Source: Stomorhina lunata (Eukaryota > Arthropoda > Insecta > Diptera > Rhiniidae). From it: a stretch of 64,000 nucleotides of DNA. A program made the translations under genes and the position numbers. Positions 1 to 12,589 of the stretch are shown piece by piece. The first letter of the stretch is position 1. Every line of letters starts with the position of its first letter. Location: assembly GCA_933228675.1 (NCBI GenBank), contig OW121742.1:126209983-126273982 (forward strand), written 5' to 3'. The notes below the pieces were generated by a model. It ran no database searches. It saw only the letters and a list, made by a program, of their open reading frames with translations, and was not told the origin of the DNA.

Positions 1-704
1 GAAGCCCCTTAATGTATGTGCAAACATAAACTTACACTTGCATCAATTATATTCATGTTTTTTTAGAATTTAGTAGCAAATACCAATATTTTTAAACAGA
101 TATTTATTATTAATTATTTGTGTATCTATTGTACAATAAGTTCGTATGTCTGTCTGTCTGACATTCTCTATGTTGAAATTACTTTGTCAGTTTGTTAATG
201 TTTAGCCACTTCTCTATCTATACAATTATTTCTGTCTGTCTGTCCATCTGTCTTTACAACGCTAACATAAGGTATAGTATGATCATAAAAGTGTAAATAT
301 TTAAATAACTATTTGTTAATTGCCATAACGGACAAACAAAAACATGGTAATATTCAAAGTCATTTAAACATAAAATTGTTAAAAAAAAAAAATATTCTAA
401 CATGATTTATTCTTAAGGTTCTTTTTTGTAAAGAAATTCTAGAATTAAGTGTTAAAAACTGTCGAATGACTCGATTTAAGAAGCAAAGGTTAGCTTAAGT
501 AATTCTAAAGAAAGTTTTACTTCAGATAGTTTTTGCTAAAACTGATAATTTCAAAATACTTCGCATTAATTTACACATTTTTTACCGTAAAATTTTGCTA
601 TTAGTTTTTTTAGTTTATAAAAGTAACACGGATCAACAGCCAAAATTACATTCAAGTTAAACTATTCGTTATGTTCCTCTAAGTTTAAAAACACAAGAAA
701 TTTT

Positions 705-720
705 GTTGCTTATAAGCAAC
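705..720. repeat. 16-bp perfect palindrome GTTGCTTATAAGCAAC
   Basis: The perfect dyad GTTGCTTATAAGCAAC recurs exactly at 2397-2412 and with one change (AATC for AAGC) at 2285-2300. No function is recognised. Three occurrences within 1.7 kb suggest a dispersed element end or a protein-binding dyad. Confidence 0.85.
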
Positions 721-1217
721 ATTGTAAATTTTTGGTCATAGTTCCTTTAGTTTTTGTTGTTTTTGCTAACTGCTTTTTCCCAACTGAAATTAACATTTGC
801 GAAGATACATTTTTAAAAGTCTTACAATCTTAATTTGTTTGCTTGAATATTTTTCTAAAATTTGGGATTTTTTTAAGAGGCTGTCTTAGTTTCTTTACCA
901 TTTCTAGAAAACGACTTGTCCAATTTTTTTGAAAATTACATCAATGGTTTAAAAATAAAACTGTGCTCAAGATGCGTAAACTCAAATTTTTTGTGAGATC
1001 AACGGGTTTGAAGTTATTTATAAAACAATATTTAAAAAAATTTTTTTTTGAAAATTATAAAAAATCGAATAGGACTAAGACTGACCATCGCTACTCAATG
1101 ATCGTAAAACTATGAATATTCTAAATAAGCGGGACCACAAGATGTTTAATCTGTTGCTACTTCACGGATCCCAGTTGTAAAAGAACGATTCTTATTTTCC
1201 GCGGGAAATTATTTTCT

Positions 1218-1256
1218 GATATGATCGTTGAGGACCTTTGCTCTACTGGGAGTCAA
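1218..1256 (-). repeat. short dispersed motif, copy 1
   Basis: On the minus strand this reads TTGACTCCCAGTAGAGC followed by AAAGGTCC. Nearly the same string occurs on the plus strand at 20484-20520 and 30842-30880. Source element unknown; likely the conserved part of an old interspersed repeat. Confidence 0.6.
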
Positions 1257-2447
1257 GAATAGCAGAAAAACTATCGTTCATGGTATTGTTGGACCAATTA
1301 TGTATTGGCAATACATATATAGACAATATCATCATAATCTATTTGTGCTAATGTAAGATCACTTGATTTATATCATAACTACATATATTAAGAATCGTGG
1401 AATTTTAAAAAATTTCCTGAAAACTAAGAAATACAATAAACAAAAATAAATTTCTCAAAAACAATGTTAACAAGTTTATTCTCCTGATTAATTACAGTAT
1501 AATTTATAATTTCTTTCTAAACTATTTAAAAATTACATACTCAAAAGGAAAAACATCCTGGACAGAAAAACTTAATGACAAAAACATATTCTAAACAATG
1601 AAAGTAAATTAATGCCCCATCATCAATATCCTGGTCTATTATTTATTTTTTTAAGACACAAAACAGGATCAACAAATAAATTTTCGAAACAATTGACTTG
1701 ACTGCAAAATCAATTGTTTGACACTTTCGAATAGAAACAACAAAATTACTACGTCTACTGATTACTTTCTTATTTGTTTGTATATCTAATCTTTTCAACA
1801 CGATCTACCCTTAAGGCTACATGTATCTAGATAGAATTTCAAAACCCATATTTATACTGAAAGTAATCAATAGTTTAACAATGATCGTAAATACCAGTAG
1901 AAGTCATGAAATTTCTTTTTACCATTTGTTACACCCTGGACTTGGAAATTAGGCAACATCTGTGTAAACCACCTCTATTTTTTTTTAAATATTTTTTCTT
2001 TAAATTATATGGTAGTTTTAACTGAAATATTTTTGGTAAAAACGAAAAATTTCATTAACTTTTGATAGAAAAAAATTAAGAAGCTAATGATCTTTTTCTT
2101 TTAACTAAAGATGATTATGGAAAAAGTATTTTTTTATATGCCAAATGTCAAAAAAGAGAAAGAAACGCAATAAATCTAATAGGAAAGATAATCAATTGTT
2201 ACCAATATTAGATAAGGACGATCGCCGTAGAAACGAATATAGGAAATTGTGAATGAAATTCTTATTAGTTTGGACTTAAGATTTGTTGCTTATAATCAAC
2301 AAGTGGAGCACAATTTTTATGTTTCATATCACACATGAAATAAATAAAAATGTCATTAAACAAAAATATTCGTTTTTGTTTTAAAATGTACTAAATGTTG
2401 CTTATAAGCAACATCTCGTAATGATAAAATCAAAAGAGATAGAGACC

Positions 2448-4262
2448 TGAAGTTTTCTATAGAAAATTTTTAGATATCGAAAGTTTATTATAAAAAGCCT
2501 TCCGACATCGTTTTATATAGCAAATTTTTAGATATTGGCAGTTTGATATTGGAAAGCTCTTGATATGGAATGTTTTTAGTAGAAAGCTTTGGATATAAAA
2601 AACCAGCTTTAGGAAATCGGTTGATATAAAAGGTTTCCCATCCATAATATCTTGACGACAGAAAATTTATATAAGAAATCTTTTGATATCGAAAGCTTTC
2701 TATAGAAAATTTTTCAATATAAAAATTATATTATAGTAAACCTTTCGACATCGAATGTTTTATATAGGAAATCATTTTTGTAAAGCTTTCGATATGGAAT
2801 GTTTTAAGTTAAAAGCTTTTTATAGCAAAAATTAGCGATAGGAAAGCTTTTGATATTGAAAGTATTCTATAGTAAAGTTTTATATAAGAAATCTTTCGAT
2901 ATCGAATGGTTATAATAGAAATCTTTTCGGCATTGAAAGCTTTCTAAACCTTTAATATCTAAAGTTATTTATAGGAAAGCTTTTGATATTAAAAGTTTTC
3001 TATCTGAAATATTTTGACGACAAAAAATTTATATAAGAAATCTTTTGATATCGAATGTTTTTTTATAGAAAATCTTTCAATATCAAAAGTTTATTATAGG
3101 AAACTATTTGACATTGAAAGTTTTTTATAAGAAATCGTTTTTTTAAGCTTTCCATATGGAATGTTTTAAGTTGAAAGTTTTTTTTAGCAAAAGTTAACTA
3201 TAGAAAAGCTTTTGATATTGACAGTATTTTTTATAGGAAAGTTGTATATAAGAAATCTTTCGATATCGAATGTTTATTATTGAAATCTTTTCGACTTCGA
3301 TAGTTTTTTTTAGGAATTTTTAATATAAACAGTTGTTTAGAAAGCTTTAGATAGTAAAGTTTTCTATAGAAAAGCTTTTGATATTGAATTTTTTCTATAG
3401 GAAAGTTTTATATCTGAAATATGTTTTTTTATAAGAAACCTTTCGATATTAAAAGTTTTATAAAAAAAATCTTTCGATATCGAAAGTTTATCATAGAAAA
3501 CCTTTCGATACCGAAAGTTTTAAATAAGAAAACTTTAGTTAAATAATATTAGTTTTTTATTGGAAAGCTTTCGATGTGAAATGTTTTTGGTAGAAAGCTT
3601 TATTTATTAAAAGTTACCTATAGGAAAAATTTTGATATTGAAAGTTTTCTATCCGAAAAATGTTGTCGACAAAAGTTAAATATAAGAAATCATTATACAT
3701 GCAACCGAAAGCTTTAAGATTCGAAAGAAATCTTTCGATATCGAAAGTTTACAATAGAAATTCTTTTAATATCGAAAGTTTTAAATAAGAAAACTTAAGA
3801 TAAATAATGACAGTTTATTATTATAAAGCTTTCGATATGGAATGTTTTTGGTACAAAGCTTTATCTATTAAAAGTAACTTATAGGAAAACTTTTGATATT
3901 GAAAGTTTTCTTTCCGAAAAATGTTGCCGACAAAAGTTGAATATAAGAAATCCTTATACGTCCAACAGAAAGCTTTAAGATTCGAAAAAATCTTTCGATA
4001 TCGAAAGTTTATAATAGAATACCTTTTGTTATCGAAAGTTTTAAATAAGAAAAGTTTAGTTAAATAATGGCAATTTTTTATTGGAAAGCTTTCGATGTGA
4101 AATGTTTTTGGTAGAAAGCTTTATTTATTAAAAGTTGCCTATAGAAAAACTTTTCATATTGAAAGTTTTCTATTCGAAAAATGTTGTCGACAAAAGTTTA
4201 ATATAAGAAATGATTATTTATGAAACCGAAAGCTTTAAGATTCAAAAGTTTCTTGTTATATG
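2448..4262. repeat. degenerate ~30-31 bp tandem array with TCGATATCGA dyads
   Basis: Units of about 30-31 bp alternate a TTTCGATATCGAAAG dyad with a TTCTATAGAAA-like dyad, heavily diverged. Higher-order copies are visible. The block containing ATGGAATGTTTTAAGTT (near 2775 and 3142) repeats at about 367 bp. The block containing ATGTTTTTGGTAGAAAGC recurs at 3561, 3822 and 4081, about 260 bp apart. No coding potential; short open frames are repeat translations. Confidence 0.88.
3561..4250. repeat. ~260-bp higher-order repeat, nearly 3 copies
   Basis: Within the array a composite unit beginning with AAAGCTTTCGATGTGAAATG recurs at 3561, about 3822 and 4081. Each contains GAAAAATGTTGTCGACAAAAG (or a close variant) and ends with CCGAAAGCTTTAAGATTC. 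This shows amplification of multi-monomer blocks after the monomers diverged. Confidence 0.85.
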
Positions 4263-6775
4263 TAAATGCAACGACACATAATTTGGGGAGATAGGGCTTT
4301 TAAAAAATATATTTTTTTGTAGGAATAAGTTAGGGCTTTTTAGAAAATTACTTAAATAACCGCTAATTTTAATAAAATTGACTTACATTTTTGTGAGGAG
4401 GAATATTACAAAAAAAATCGATTTCGGAAAAGTGTAAGTTAGGGCCTTTCTACAAGAGATCAACGATATATTATATGAAATTTTATTTGACAAATAATCG
4501 ATTATTCGAATATATGTATGTAAACCGAATAATCGATTTACCAAATACTGATTTCATTGCTTTTAATAAGGTTTCCATTTGATCTTTGTACTAAAAAGCA
4601 TTTCTTTATCTATTGATCATAAATTACGTGATTGGTTTTTAATTTATCTATTTAATATTTATCAGTTTTTTTTTCTACGATATCTTGACCACATGTAATA
4701 ACATTTCAAAAATTAAACAATGACGCACTTTAACGGGCATTTCACTCTCTTGGGGCTTTCGAGGTTTTGGAAACTGAAACGAATGTAATAAAAAAAGAAA
4801 GAAACAACTTTCTTTTATATAATAGTAAAATTTTATTTTTATTTTTTTTTTTTGTTAATAACTTATTCAGGGAGAAAAAAAAACTGATATTTAAAAATGT
4901 TATTTAAAATTATAATAAATAGAAGAAAAAAATGTTGATAATAATTAATGATCAACAGGTTTTTTGTTTTTGGCTTTATAACTATTGGTAACAAAAAAAG
5001 TATAGATTCAATATTTGAGATTCACGAAACAGTTTAAATCAATATTGGGAATTTTGTGTTCATTTTTTTTTTGGTTGAAAAAGTTTGTTTAACAATTTTT
5101 TGAAAAATTTTATGTTTTAAATTTATTAAAATTTTTTGTATTCAAAATTTTGATAAACCAAAATGTTTAGTAAATTACAAAACCAAAAAAAGTTATAATA
5201 AATAACATTAATAAATTATTAATTAAAAATGTATATATGTATCTCTAGACAGACAATATTTTTATATTAATCAACTCAAGTGTTTACCTTAAATTGTTTT
5301 AACATTCAAGGATGACGTTTTGCTTCAATGCATTTCTATAATTTTTTTTTCAAAATGTTTCTAACTTTATTTGTCAGTTTTTTTGTTTGTTTTACTACCT
5401 TGTTTAATTTTTCTTTTATTTAAAATATAAATAAATATATTTATTTAATTTTATCTTTTTATTAAACAAATAAATTGAGGGAATATTTTGTTTCTTATAG
5501 GAAATGTGTTTTTTGAGACATTTATTTTCAGTTAACAATAAGTTAAAGACAGACAGACAGATCTACGGACGGATACTGATGTCATCTCAAGTGTTTTTTT
5601 CTTTCTTTCTTTTTAACTGTTTCAATAAAAAATATGTCTCTTTCAAAAACAACCAGAAAATAAATTGTTTTCGTCTAAAAAAAGTACTCGATTTTGAATC
5701 GAAATTATATGTAAATACCTATTGATTCCCAAATAAATACTCGCCCTGGATTCCCATTAAAAAAAAACGATTGTCAATAAAACTCTCACGTGTAATTTCA
5801 GACGTAATGAAATTGTATTTAAAAAACCAGCCAAATGATTAAAAAGAAAAGTATTGAACTAAAAAAAACCAAACGATCGTTCGAGTATTGATCGATCGTA
5901 TCATCATAACATAATTGTTAAAACAACTGTTATTTAACTATACGCCACTCTGTCTGTCTGTCTTGTGATCATCATTTCAATAAATTTGTATTGTTGTCTT
6001 GATCAATAAGAAGTCAGTCATCCATCTCTGCCATAACATTTTCTTTGGCAACAAAATTGGCTTAAGGAAAAAGTTATTTCTTACAAAATTTTCCAAAAGT
6101 TTAAAAATTTTCCTAAATACCAAATTACATAATTATTTTATTACCATCTCAACTGTCTTTTTGTGTAATTACTTAAATTTGTTAGTCTTAGCTTTAATAG
6201 TTATCTTTAACCTTTTATGTTAAAGTTTTAAAGTTAAATTTTGCTTAAAACGGAAATTAACTTTTATTTTTATTAAGTAATTATAAAATTTTTGTAGGTT
6301 CTCCTCAGCACTTAAAAATTCTGTATAAAAAGATTATGAAAATAAAGTTTTTAATGACTTCCGAAAAGGAAATCAATTGATCAGTCAAATAATGAATATG
6401 CAAATACTTTGAGATCACACATGAAATTTTTGAGATCACACATGAAATTTTCAAAATTAATAACAAAAAAAAACTTAGACCATATTTTATTGTCACCCAT
6501 AGATCACATCATATTTTGGATATATAAAATAATATCTCGTTTCATAGCCACAAAACACTTTGAACGATCTTTAAACGTAAAGATCTCTTAAAGTCAAACC
6601 ACGCAATTCATAAACAAATTTTAAAATTATAAAATTCTTATAATTTGAAATTTGTATGGAAAATTTGAATTTTAAGCTTGCTATAGCTTAATTTCTTGAT
6701 TATGAATTAGGGGGTAAATATTTTAGGAAGTGTATACCCAAAGACTCTATAATATGAGGATGGGCGTTGTGAAAA
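4263..6775. other. AT-rich intergenic DNA, no gene seen
   Basis: Long A and T runs dominate and no gene is supported. Contents: a 13-bp perfect inverted repeat at 4496-4538, (GACA)n at 5548-5560, (GTCT)n at 5950-5963, and a 21-bp direct duplication (GAGATCACACATGAAATTTT) at 6411-6451. Frames of 60-74 codons are random in composition. Confidence 0.65.
4496..4538. repeat. inverted repeat AATCGATTATTCG
   Basis: A perfect 13-bp arm (AATCGATTATTCG) is followed after 17 bp by its reverse complement (CGAATAATCGATT). It would form a hairpin. No terminal duplication is obvious, so a MITE origin is not shown. Confidence 0.8.
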
Positions 6776-6870
6776 GTCTCACTTTTTCGGAAATAACTAG
6801 TGGAAACGATTATACAATGAGAGAAAGCTAAGGCACACACACGTGCTCATGAAATATATGTTTGTGAGTC
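6776..6870 (+). repeat. dispersed element 'GGAAA..AAGGCACACAC', copy 1
   Basis: The core CGGAAATAACTAGTGGAAAC, then GCTAAGGCACACACACGTGC and ATGTTTGTG, recurs at 48216-48320 and 57740-57805 with scattered differences. No coding capacity or terminal repeats are recognised. It is an unnamed interspersed repeat. Confidence 0.75.
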
Positions 6871-9237
6871 TATGAGTTTATGAGTTTTTCATCATTCTTT
6901 ATTTACTTTAATTTCACTTTTGGCAAAAAAAAATGTAAATGGTATACCAACATCTCTCTAAAAGTCTAAATATTTTAGTAAATAGGTCTCTAGAGGTATA
7001 TATGAATATATCCAAACCAGTTATGATCAAAATAATAACAAATTATATTTATAACAACAACTCGTGTTAGGAAAAAACCGATCGATCGCTGATCTAAATC
7101 TAGTCTAAATCATTATCTAGAGACTAAAGGTTGCGACCACCCACATAAGTACAAATTACATACGAATGATCAAAGTCTCGAATGATCAAAGTCTCGATCA
7201 TAGTGCAGATCAATGCTTAAATTATAGTCAGTCGTACACTTCAAAGTATAAAAATCACATTAGAAAAGGAAGTGAAATCGGCTTTTTTCATTCAGCTTGA
7301 GATAAAAAACTTCTTCCAAACTGACCTTTGAAACAACAGCCGGAATATATGAAAGAGATTTTAATTTTGCACAATTTGCCGGATCTTTTAAACATGAACT
7401 TTTACGGCCCGATTTTAAATCACTGCTAGTCTAAAAATCTTTGATTATTTCCTTGCAGGCATTACAAAGGGAAAATTTTGGACTCAAAAGCTAACCTATG
7501 AAATATGAACCATATAATACAGAGCCGAAATCATGGGGTAGTCGTTGCTTGAAACACACTATAAGTAGAATAAAGACTCAATCGTTATAGCTGTTCCCCT
7601 GTCAGAGTACTAATCGTCAATCATTCGCTATGAAGCACACTTGATGAAGCGAGAACATACTACGAAATTTTTTTAAGTTTTCCCCATTTCGAAAACAATT
7701 CGCACAAGTGTTAGTGCCCAACACTGATCTAAATTAATGCTATCTAAGTCGATCTTTATCATAGACAAGATGAAATTGGAAATTGTAGCGTAAATAACTG
7801 ATAACAATCTTGATAAGTGTCACATATTTGCCTCGATCACATTCAATATTATAGACTGGATCATAATTTCTGATAAAATTGAGGTTCTTATCTAAGAAAA
7901 GACAACAAGATCAGAGTCAGGAGCAAATATTTGATGATGAAAAAGATGAAAGTCATGACTAAAGTATATACAACTTAATCACAGTTTCGATATTAATATG
8001 AATCATGTTCTGATTTAGTCTTTATCTGAGATAAAATCATAAGTAGTTTATATATTATTCTACTATGTACTAATCATGTAGAGGATGTTGGTTACCAAGC
8101 TACGGTTCTGATTGATCTTAACTTGGTAAGCCTAGACTTATCTTACTTATCCTTCATCTCAACTGTGGACACTGACATCCTCGTGGTATCACCCGCAAAA
8201 CTACGTTAACACCCGTTAATATATTGAGCTAACATGTGCCGCGAGTTCTCCCATAAGAACGATAAAAATATGGGTTAGGTCATCGGGCTAACCCAATGCT
8301 TGGCCTACAAAATTAGAGAATATGCGCACAAGATCGAAGCGCATGGAATTCGAAAATATGCTCGGATGCTCGGCCTTTGACCTTAACAGGTTGTAAATAT
8401 AGGTAATTTAAGTAAGCAAGTTAGAGCACACCACTGATCTAAATAAATGCCTTGATATAAGCCGATATAGCAGTCGGCGCCTGAGTCGGTATCAAAGTCT
8501 TGATCATAGACAAGATGAGATTGAAGATTATAGCGTTCAGAACTGAAAGCTTTTTTGAAGTTGTCACATATTAATTTTTTATCATATTTAACATTATAGT
8601 CAAGATCACAGATTCTAGAGATAAAATCGAGGATAATTTAGATATTAGTATACTACTGATCATAGTCTACTACTGATCATAGTCTACTACTGATCATAGT
8701 TATTGTAGTATCATAGTCCAGCTTATCATTTTGTATATCATAGTCGAATTTATAGTCAAGATAAGTCTTCCTCAAAAACACGACAGAGGGCTCTTACATT
8801 TTTGTAACCTCACACATATCCAAAAATCAATCACTTGTTTCTGTCAAAATAATGTTCATGATCAATGATACGATCTAATTCTATATAATAATAGCTGGGA
8901 TCTTAGTATGTATAAGTTCATAGTATAGAGCATAATTCAGATCATAATATAGGTAATATTCTAGTGAGTTGTCGGGAGTTAACTCTAGCTAGTCCAAATC
9001 CAATTTGAGTTCAATTTCAAGTTTATATGTTGTTTAGTTAAAATAGTTATATGAACGTAGATAAGCTTCTGCCATTAATGCGGACCTTGGATAAAAACCT
9101 TGGTAGTAATGTGGATCAAAGTTGAGATATTGTTATATACAAGAATGTAATATAAGGGTGGACCTTACATTTATATGTATTGATTCCTATGCTTTCAATA
9201 AAAACAAGTCTGGACTTGAGTAACATTATACTAAATA
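6871..9237. repeat. diffuse GATCATAGTC-rich degenerate repeat region
   Basis: Short words such as GATCATAGTCTAGATC recur irregularly. Local exact duplications include CGAATGATCAAAGTCT twice at 7163-7194 and a 17-bp unit three times at 8651-8701. The same word family reappears at about 12.0-12.5, 14.3-14.7, 17.8-18.4 and 20.3-20.7 kb, so it looks like an old decayed satellite or repeat. No gene is seen. Confidence 0.6.
8651..8701. repeat. 17-bp tandem repeat, 3 copies
   Basis: TACTACTGATCATAGTC is repeated three times head to tail with one change in the last copy. Confidence 0.95.
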
Positions 9238-10484
9238 TCGGGTGGTTAAATTTCAAGGGCCGATGTTGATTTTGAATAAAACACAAACTATTTAGGAAAT
9301 TATTTTAATTTTATTTTATTATGATATATTGGTATTACTCAATTATGTATGGAACAAAAAATCGGCCAAATGGGTGGTCCAAATTTTCGATGACCCTGAG
9401 GCATAATGGAGGTTCTATGCCGTTAATGTACCGAATTATCTCATCCTTTAGCTCTTGAATTGTTGCTGGCTTATCGACGTACACCTTTTCTTACACATAA
9501 CCCCAAAGAAAAAGGTCCAACGGTGTCAAATCACATGATCTTGGCGGCCAATTGACATCGCCATTACGTGAGATAATACGGCCATTGAATTTGTTGCGCA
9601 AAAGAGCCATTGTTTCGTTAGCTGTGTGGCAAGTGGCACCGTCCTGCATCCATATCTTCCAATTCGGGCCATAAAAAGTTCGTTATCATCTCACGATAGC
9701 GAACACCATTCACAGTAACTGCCTGACCGGCCTCATTTTGGAAAAAATACGGCCCGATGATGCCGCCAGCCCATAAACCGCACCAAACAGTCACTCTTTG
9801 TGGGTGCATTGGTTTTTCGACAATCACTCTTGGATTCTCATTCGCCCAAATGCGGCAATTCTGTTTATTGACGAATCCACTGAGGTGAAAATGTGCCTCA
9901 TCACTGAAGATGATTTTCTTCGAAAATTGATCATCCACTGTTGCCATTTCTTGCCACCATTCTACCCATTCACGACGTTTGGAATGGTCAAGAGGCTTTA
10001 GTTCTTGAGCCAATTGCACATTGTAAGCGTGTAAATGCAAGTCTTTATGCATAATGATCATCAACGACGAACGTGAGAGGTGCAATTGTAGGGCACGACT
10101 ACGAGTTGAGGTGGACGGCTCTTCAGCCAGACTATCGCGAACAGCAGGAATATGCAGTACGAGCTGTACGAGCATGCACTGGTGTTCTCACATTTTCTAC
10201 AGACCCGGTTTGCTCGAATTTTACCACGATTTTTGCGATTGTACGCACATTTGGACGATCAAATTGACCAAAAAAATCACGAAGTGCACGATATGCATTT
10301 TGATTTGAACGCCCATTTTCATAATAAGTCTGGATAACTTTAACACGTTGTTGGATTGTGTATCTCTCTATGGTTCGAATTGAGTAAGTCTGAAACAGAG
10401 AAATGTCAAATAAAATTCGGAAAAAAACTTGGCGTTTAGGTGTGGTTCACATTCAACATCGGTCCTTACAATTTAACCACCCTA
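9238..10484 (-). mobile_element. mariner-type transposon (DD41D), full length with TIRs
   Basis: About 1,247 bp bounded by imperfect terminal inverted repeats that share GGGTGGTTAAATT at the tips and CCGATGTTGA inward. The outer ~34 bp of the two ends match at roughly 30 positions. TA dinucleotides flank both ends (9236-9237 and 10485-10486), as expected for Tc1/mariner target duplication. It encodes one broken transposase on the minus strand. The size and single-gene layout are typical of mariners. The element is inactive because the transposase is disrupted. Confidence 0.95.
9335..10371 (-). pseudogene. mariner transposase pseudogene (IS630-Tc1-mariner, DD41D)
   Basis: Transposase for cut-and-paste movement, acting on the element's own terminal repeats. 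The N-terminal part reads as a helix-turn-helix region (RYTIQQRVKVIQTYYENG, then DRPNVRTIAKIV). The DDE domain keeps all three acidic residues: IIFSDEAHFH, MQDGATCH and LTPLDLFLW. Forty-one residues lie between the second and third Asp, which places it in the DD41D group. Visible breaks: the start codon is ATA instead of ATG at 10369-10371; there is a frameshift near 10150 after the HARTART segment; a second frameshift sits near 9640 just before the MQDG motif; and TAA replaces a codon at 9491-9493 (GYV*EKVY). The C-terminus ends FVPYIIE. The longest open piece is 9618-10175. It cannot make an intact enzyme, but divergence is modest, so insertion is not very old. Confidence 0.95.
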
Positions 10485-10486
10485 TA

Positions 10487-12589
10487 TTATAGTCATAATC
10501 GATTACCAAGTTATTAGTCTGTCTTAATAAAGTTATGAATCATAGTCAGTCAACATAACATATAAAAATCTGAATAAGGGCCTGGCCCCAATGTCTTCTT
10601 TAAAGTCTCAAATGCAGCCTAAACGACCTTTCAAAAAATACTCTTTTAAGCACAATTTTACAAAGGAGTCAAATAATGCGCAAAAAAACTGGACTCTTAA
10701 AAACATTTCTATTATACATAGCCAAAAATATTTTTGCGCATTAGACTCCTCTTTAACCTAGACAATTTCGCTTTTTAATGCTAAGATGAAGTAAATATGA
10801 TGGTAAATATGATGGTATTGTTATTGTTAATTGTATTGTTAACACACCTATCAAAAATAGATATTTCTTGTTTTTTTCAATCGATTTTGAAAGTGGGTCA
10901 TTTATTAAAAAATGTTTTGTATTTTAAATTTCTTAGAAATCGAGTTAGTTACACATAACTTAAAGTATAAATTGATATTTTATTTTTTGTTTTGTTTATT
11001 TTCAATTTTTATTAATTTATTAAATTTTTATAAAGATGTTACACAACCTTAAGAAATGAGTCATACCCTTAGCTAATAGTTTATGGAATATAAAACAAAA
11101 AAAAGGCATTTATCCTAAAAAAAACTACAAATATTTAAAAAGTCAATATTTCTTTAAAGTTTTATTTCTTTATTTTAAGTTTGAAGTTAATTTTTGTAAG
11201 CACCTTTTTTTCGTTTTGTTTTACACGTGTAGGATCTTGCCATCGATCGTTTGTTTGAATGAAACAAAAACTAGGCTAAAGTTAAGCTATAAAATTTATT
11301 TTAAATATAAATAACTTGAAGTTGTTTAATTTACAATTTGTATTATAATTTTAAATTAATACTTAAAAAACTATCACGACTTTAAAAGTAATTTTGTTTT
11401 ATTTTATTTCATTTTTGTTACTTTTTTATCTTTTGGGTTTCGAGTTTCAGCTCCAAAAAGTCTTACAAAAAGACAGTTATCGCCATTTTTGTAGTTGTTG
11501 TTTTTTTTGTTAGTATTTTGCTTTCATTTCTAAACTTTTGTTGTTTTAAATTTAATGTGTTTTTTTTTAAATGATTAAATTTTAACAAAAACAAAACGTT
11601 TGCAAACAAAATGTTCTTTAATTATTCCACGTCCTAAATTTAATGAATCTACTACTTTTTTCGTCTTGTTTATGTTTAGACAAAAAGCGTAACACCTTTA
11701 GAAAAATGTTTGCTGCTGCACAGTGTTTTCAAATTTGGCCAAAAGGAAGTATGACACTAATTACAGAAAATATTTTATTATGGAATGTGTTCTTAGATAT
11801 ACAGGTATGTGATGGAAAACGATCGTTTTTAAATCGATCGATTTCAGATATATTTTTGAGATAATTTTCGGTTATTTTCCCAAAAAATTCAAACCAAATG
11901 AAAGATAAAATATCAGCCAAAAGGACTAAAGCCAAAATTTTGATATTTTTGTCCATATAGCCTATGACTCTTTTTCATTCTATGATAAAGTCTACGATCA
12001 GAACTATAATATTGATAATCTCGACGAAATTGTGTTTTAAGTGTAATTTATGCTAAAAACTATGATCCAGATCACAGTCTAAAATATATCAAGGTCTACA
12101 AATTTATATAGATCAACATCCCATATTTGATTAATTATCTCATTGTGGACTATAGGACTATTATATGTACATAACTTAAATTATTTTAGCCAAATGTTGA
12201 GCCCAAATTGTAATATGGAACATAGTCGAGATATTAAGATAGAAAACTATGTTTGTCAGGGCTATAGCAAAGAATAACGAAATATTATAGTCAAGATCGG
12301 TATTCTATATTACAGTCTTAATGTTAAGAATCACAGACAACATCTAGACTACGGATTCATAAGATTATTGATACCAAGAAAACGATTATGATACCTGAAT
12401 CTACCCTATAACCCGGACTATGTTTTATAACATGATCCAGAATATAACCCTAATTATGATGACTTTGATGAAGCCTTTGATTTATAATTTGTCCCAGGTT
12501 ATAATTTAACTATAATCATCATATCGGTTCTTAAATCTAACATAACACATGTCATCGATCGAATTCAGTCCGATTTATGCCTCAGTTTA
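10487..12589. other. AT-rich intergenic DNA, no gene seen
   Basis: Contents: a fold-back sequence at 10662-10754, a short duplication (GTAAATATGATGG twice near 10794-10818), and a GATC-word-rich part at about 11.99-12.54 kb. Overlapping frames at 11643-11956 on both strands are unremarkable in composition, and I do not call a gene. Confidence 0.6.
10662..10754. repeat. fold-back (hairpin) element
   Basis: The left arm AAAGGAGTCAAATAATGCGC pairs with the right arm GCGCATTAGACTCCTCTTT with two small indels, leaving a ~45-bp loop. This may be a short MITE-like fold-back. No target duplication is clear. Confidence 0.75.

Larger units (their letters stand above)
1..2447. other. AT-rich intergenic DNA, no gene seen
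   Basis: I see no supported coding region here. The stretch holds short (GTCT)n tracts at 148-160 and 231-252, two perfect copies and one near copy of a 16-bp palindrome (705-720, 2285-2300, 2397-2412), and one copy of a short dispersed motif (1218-1256). Open frames are short and low complexity. Confidence 0.7.
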
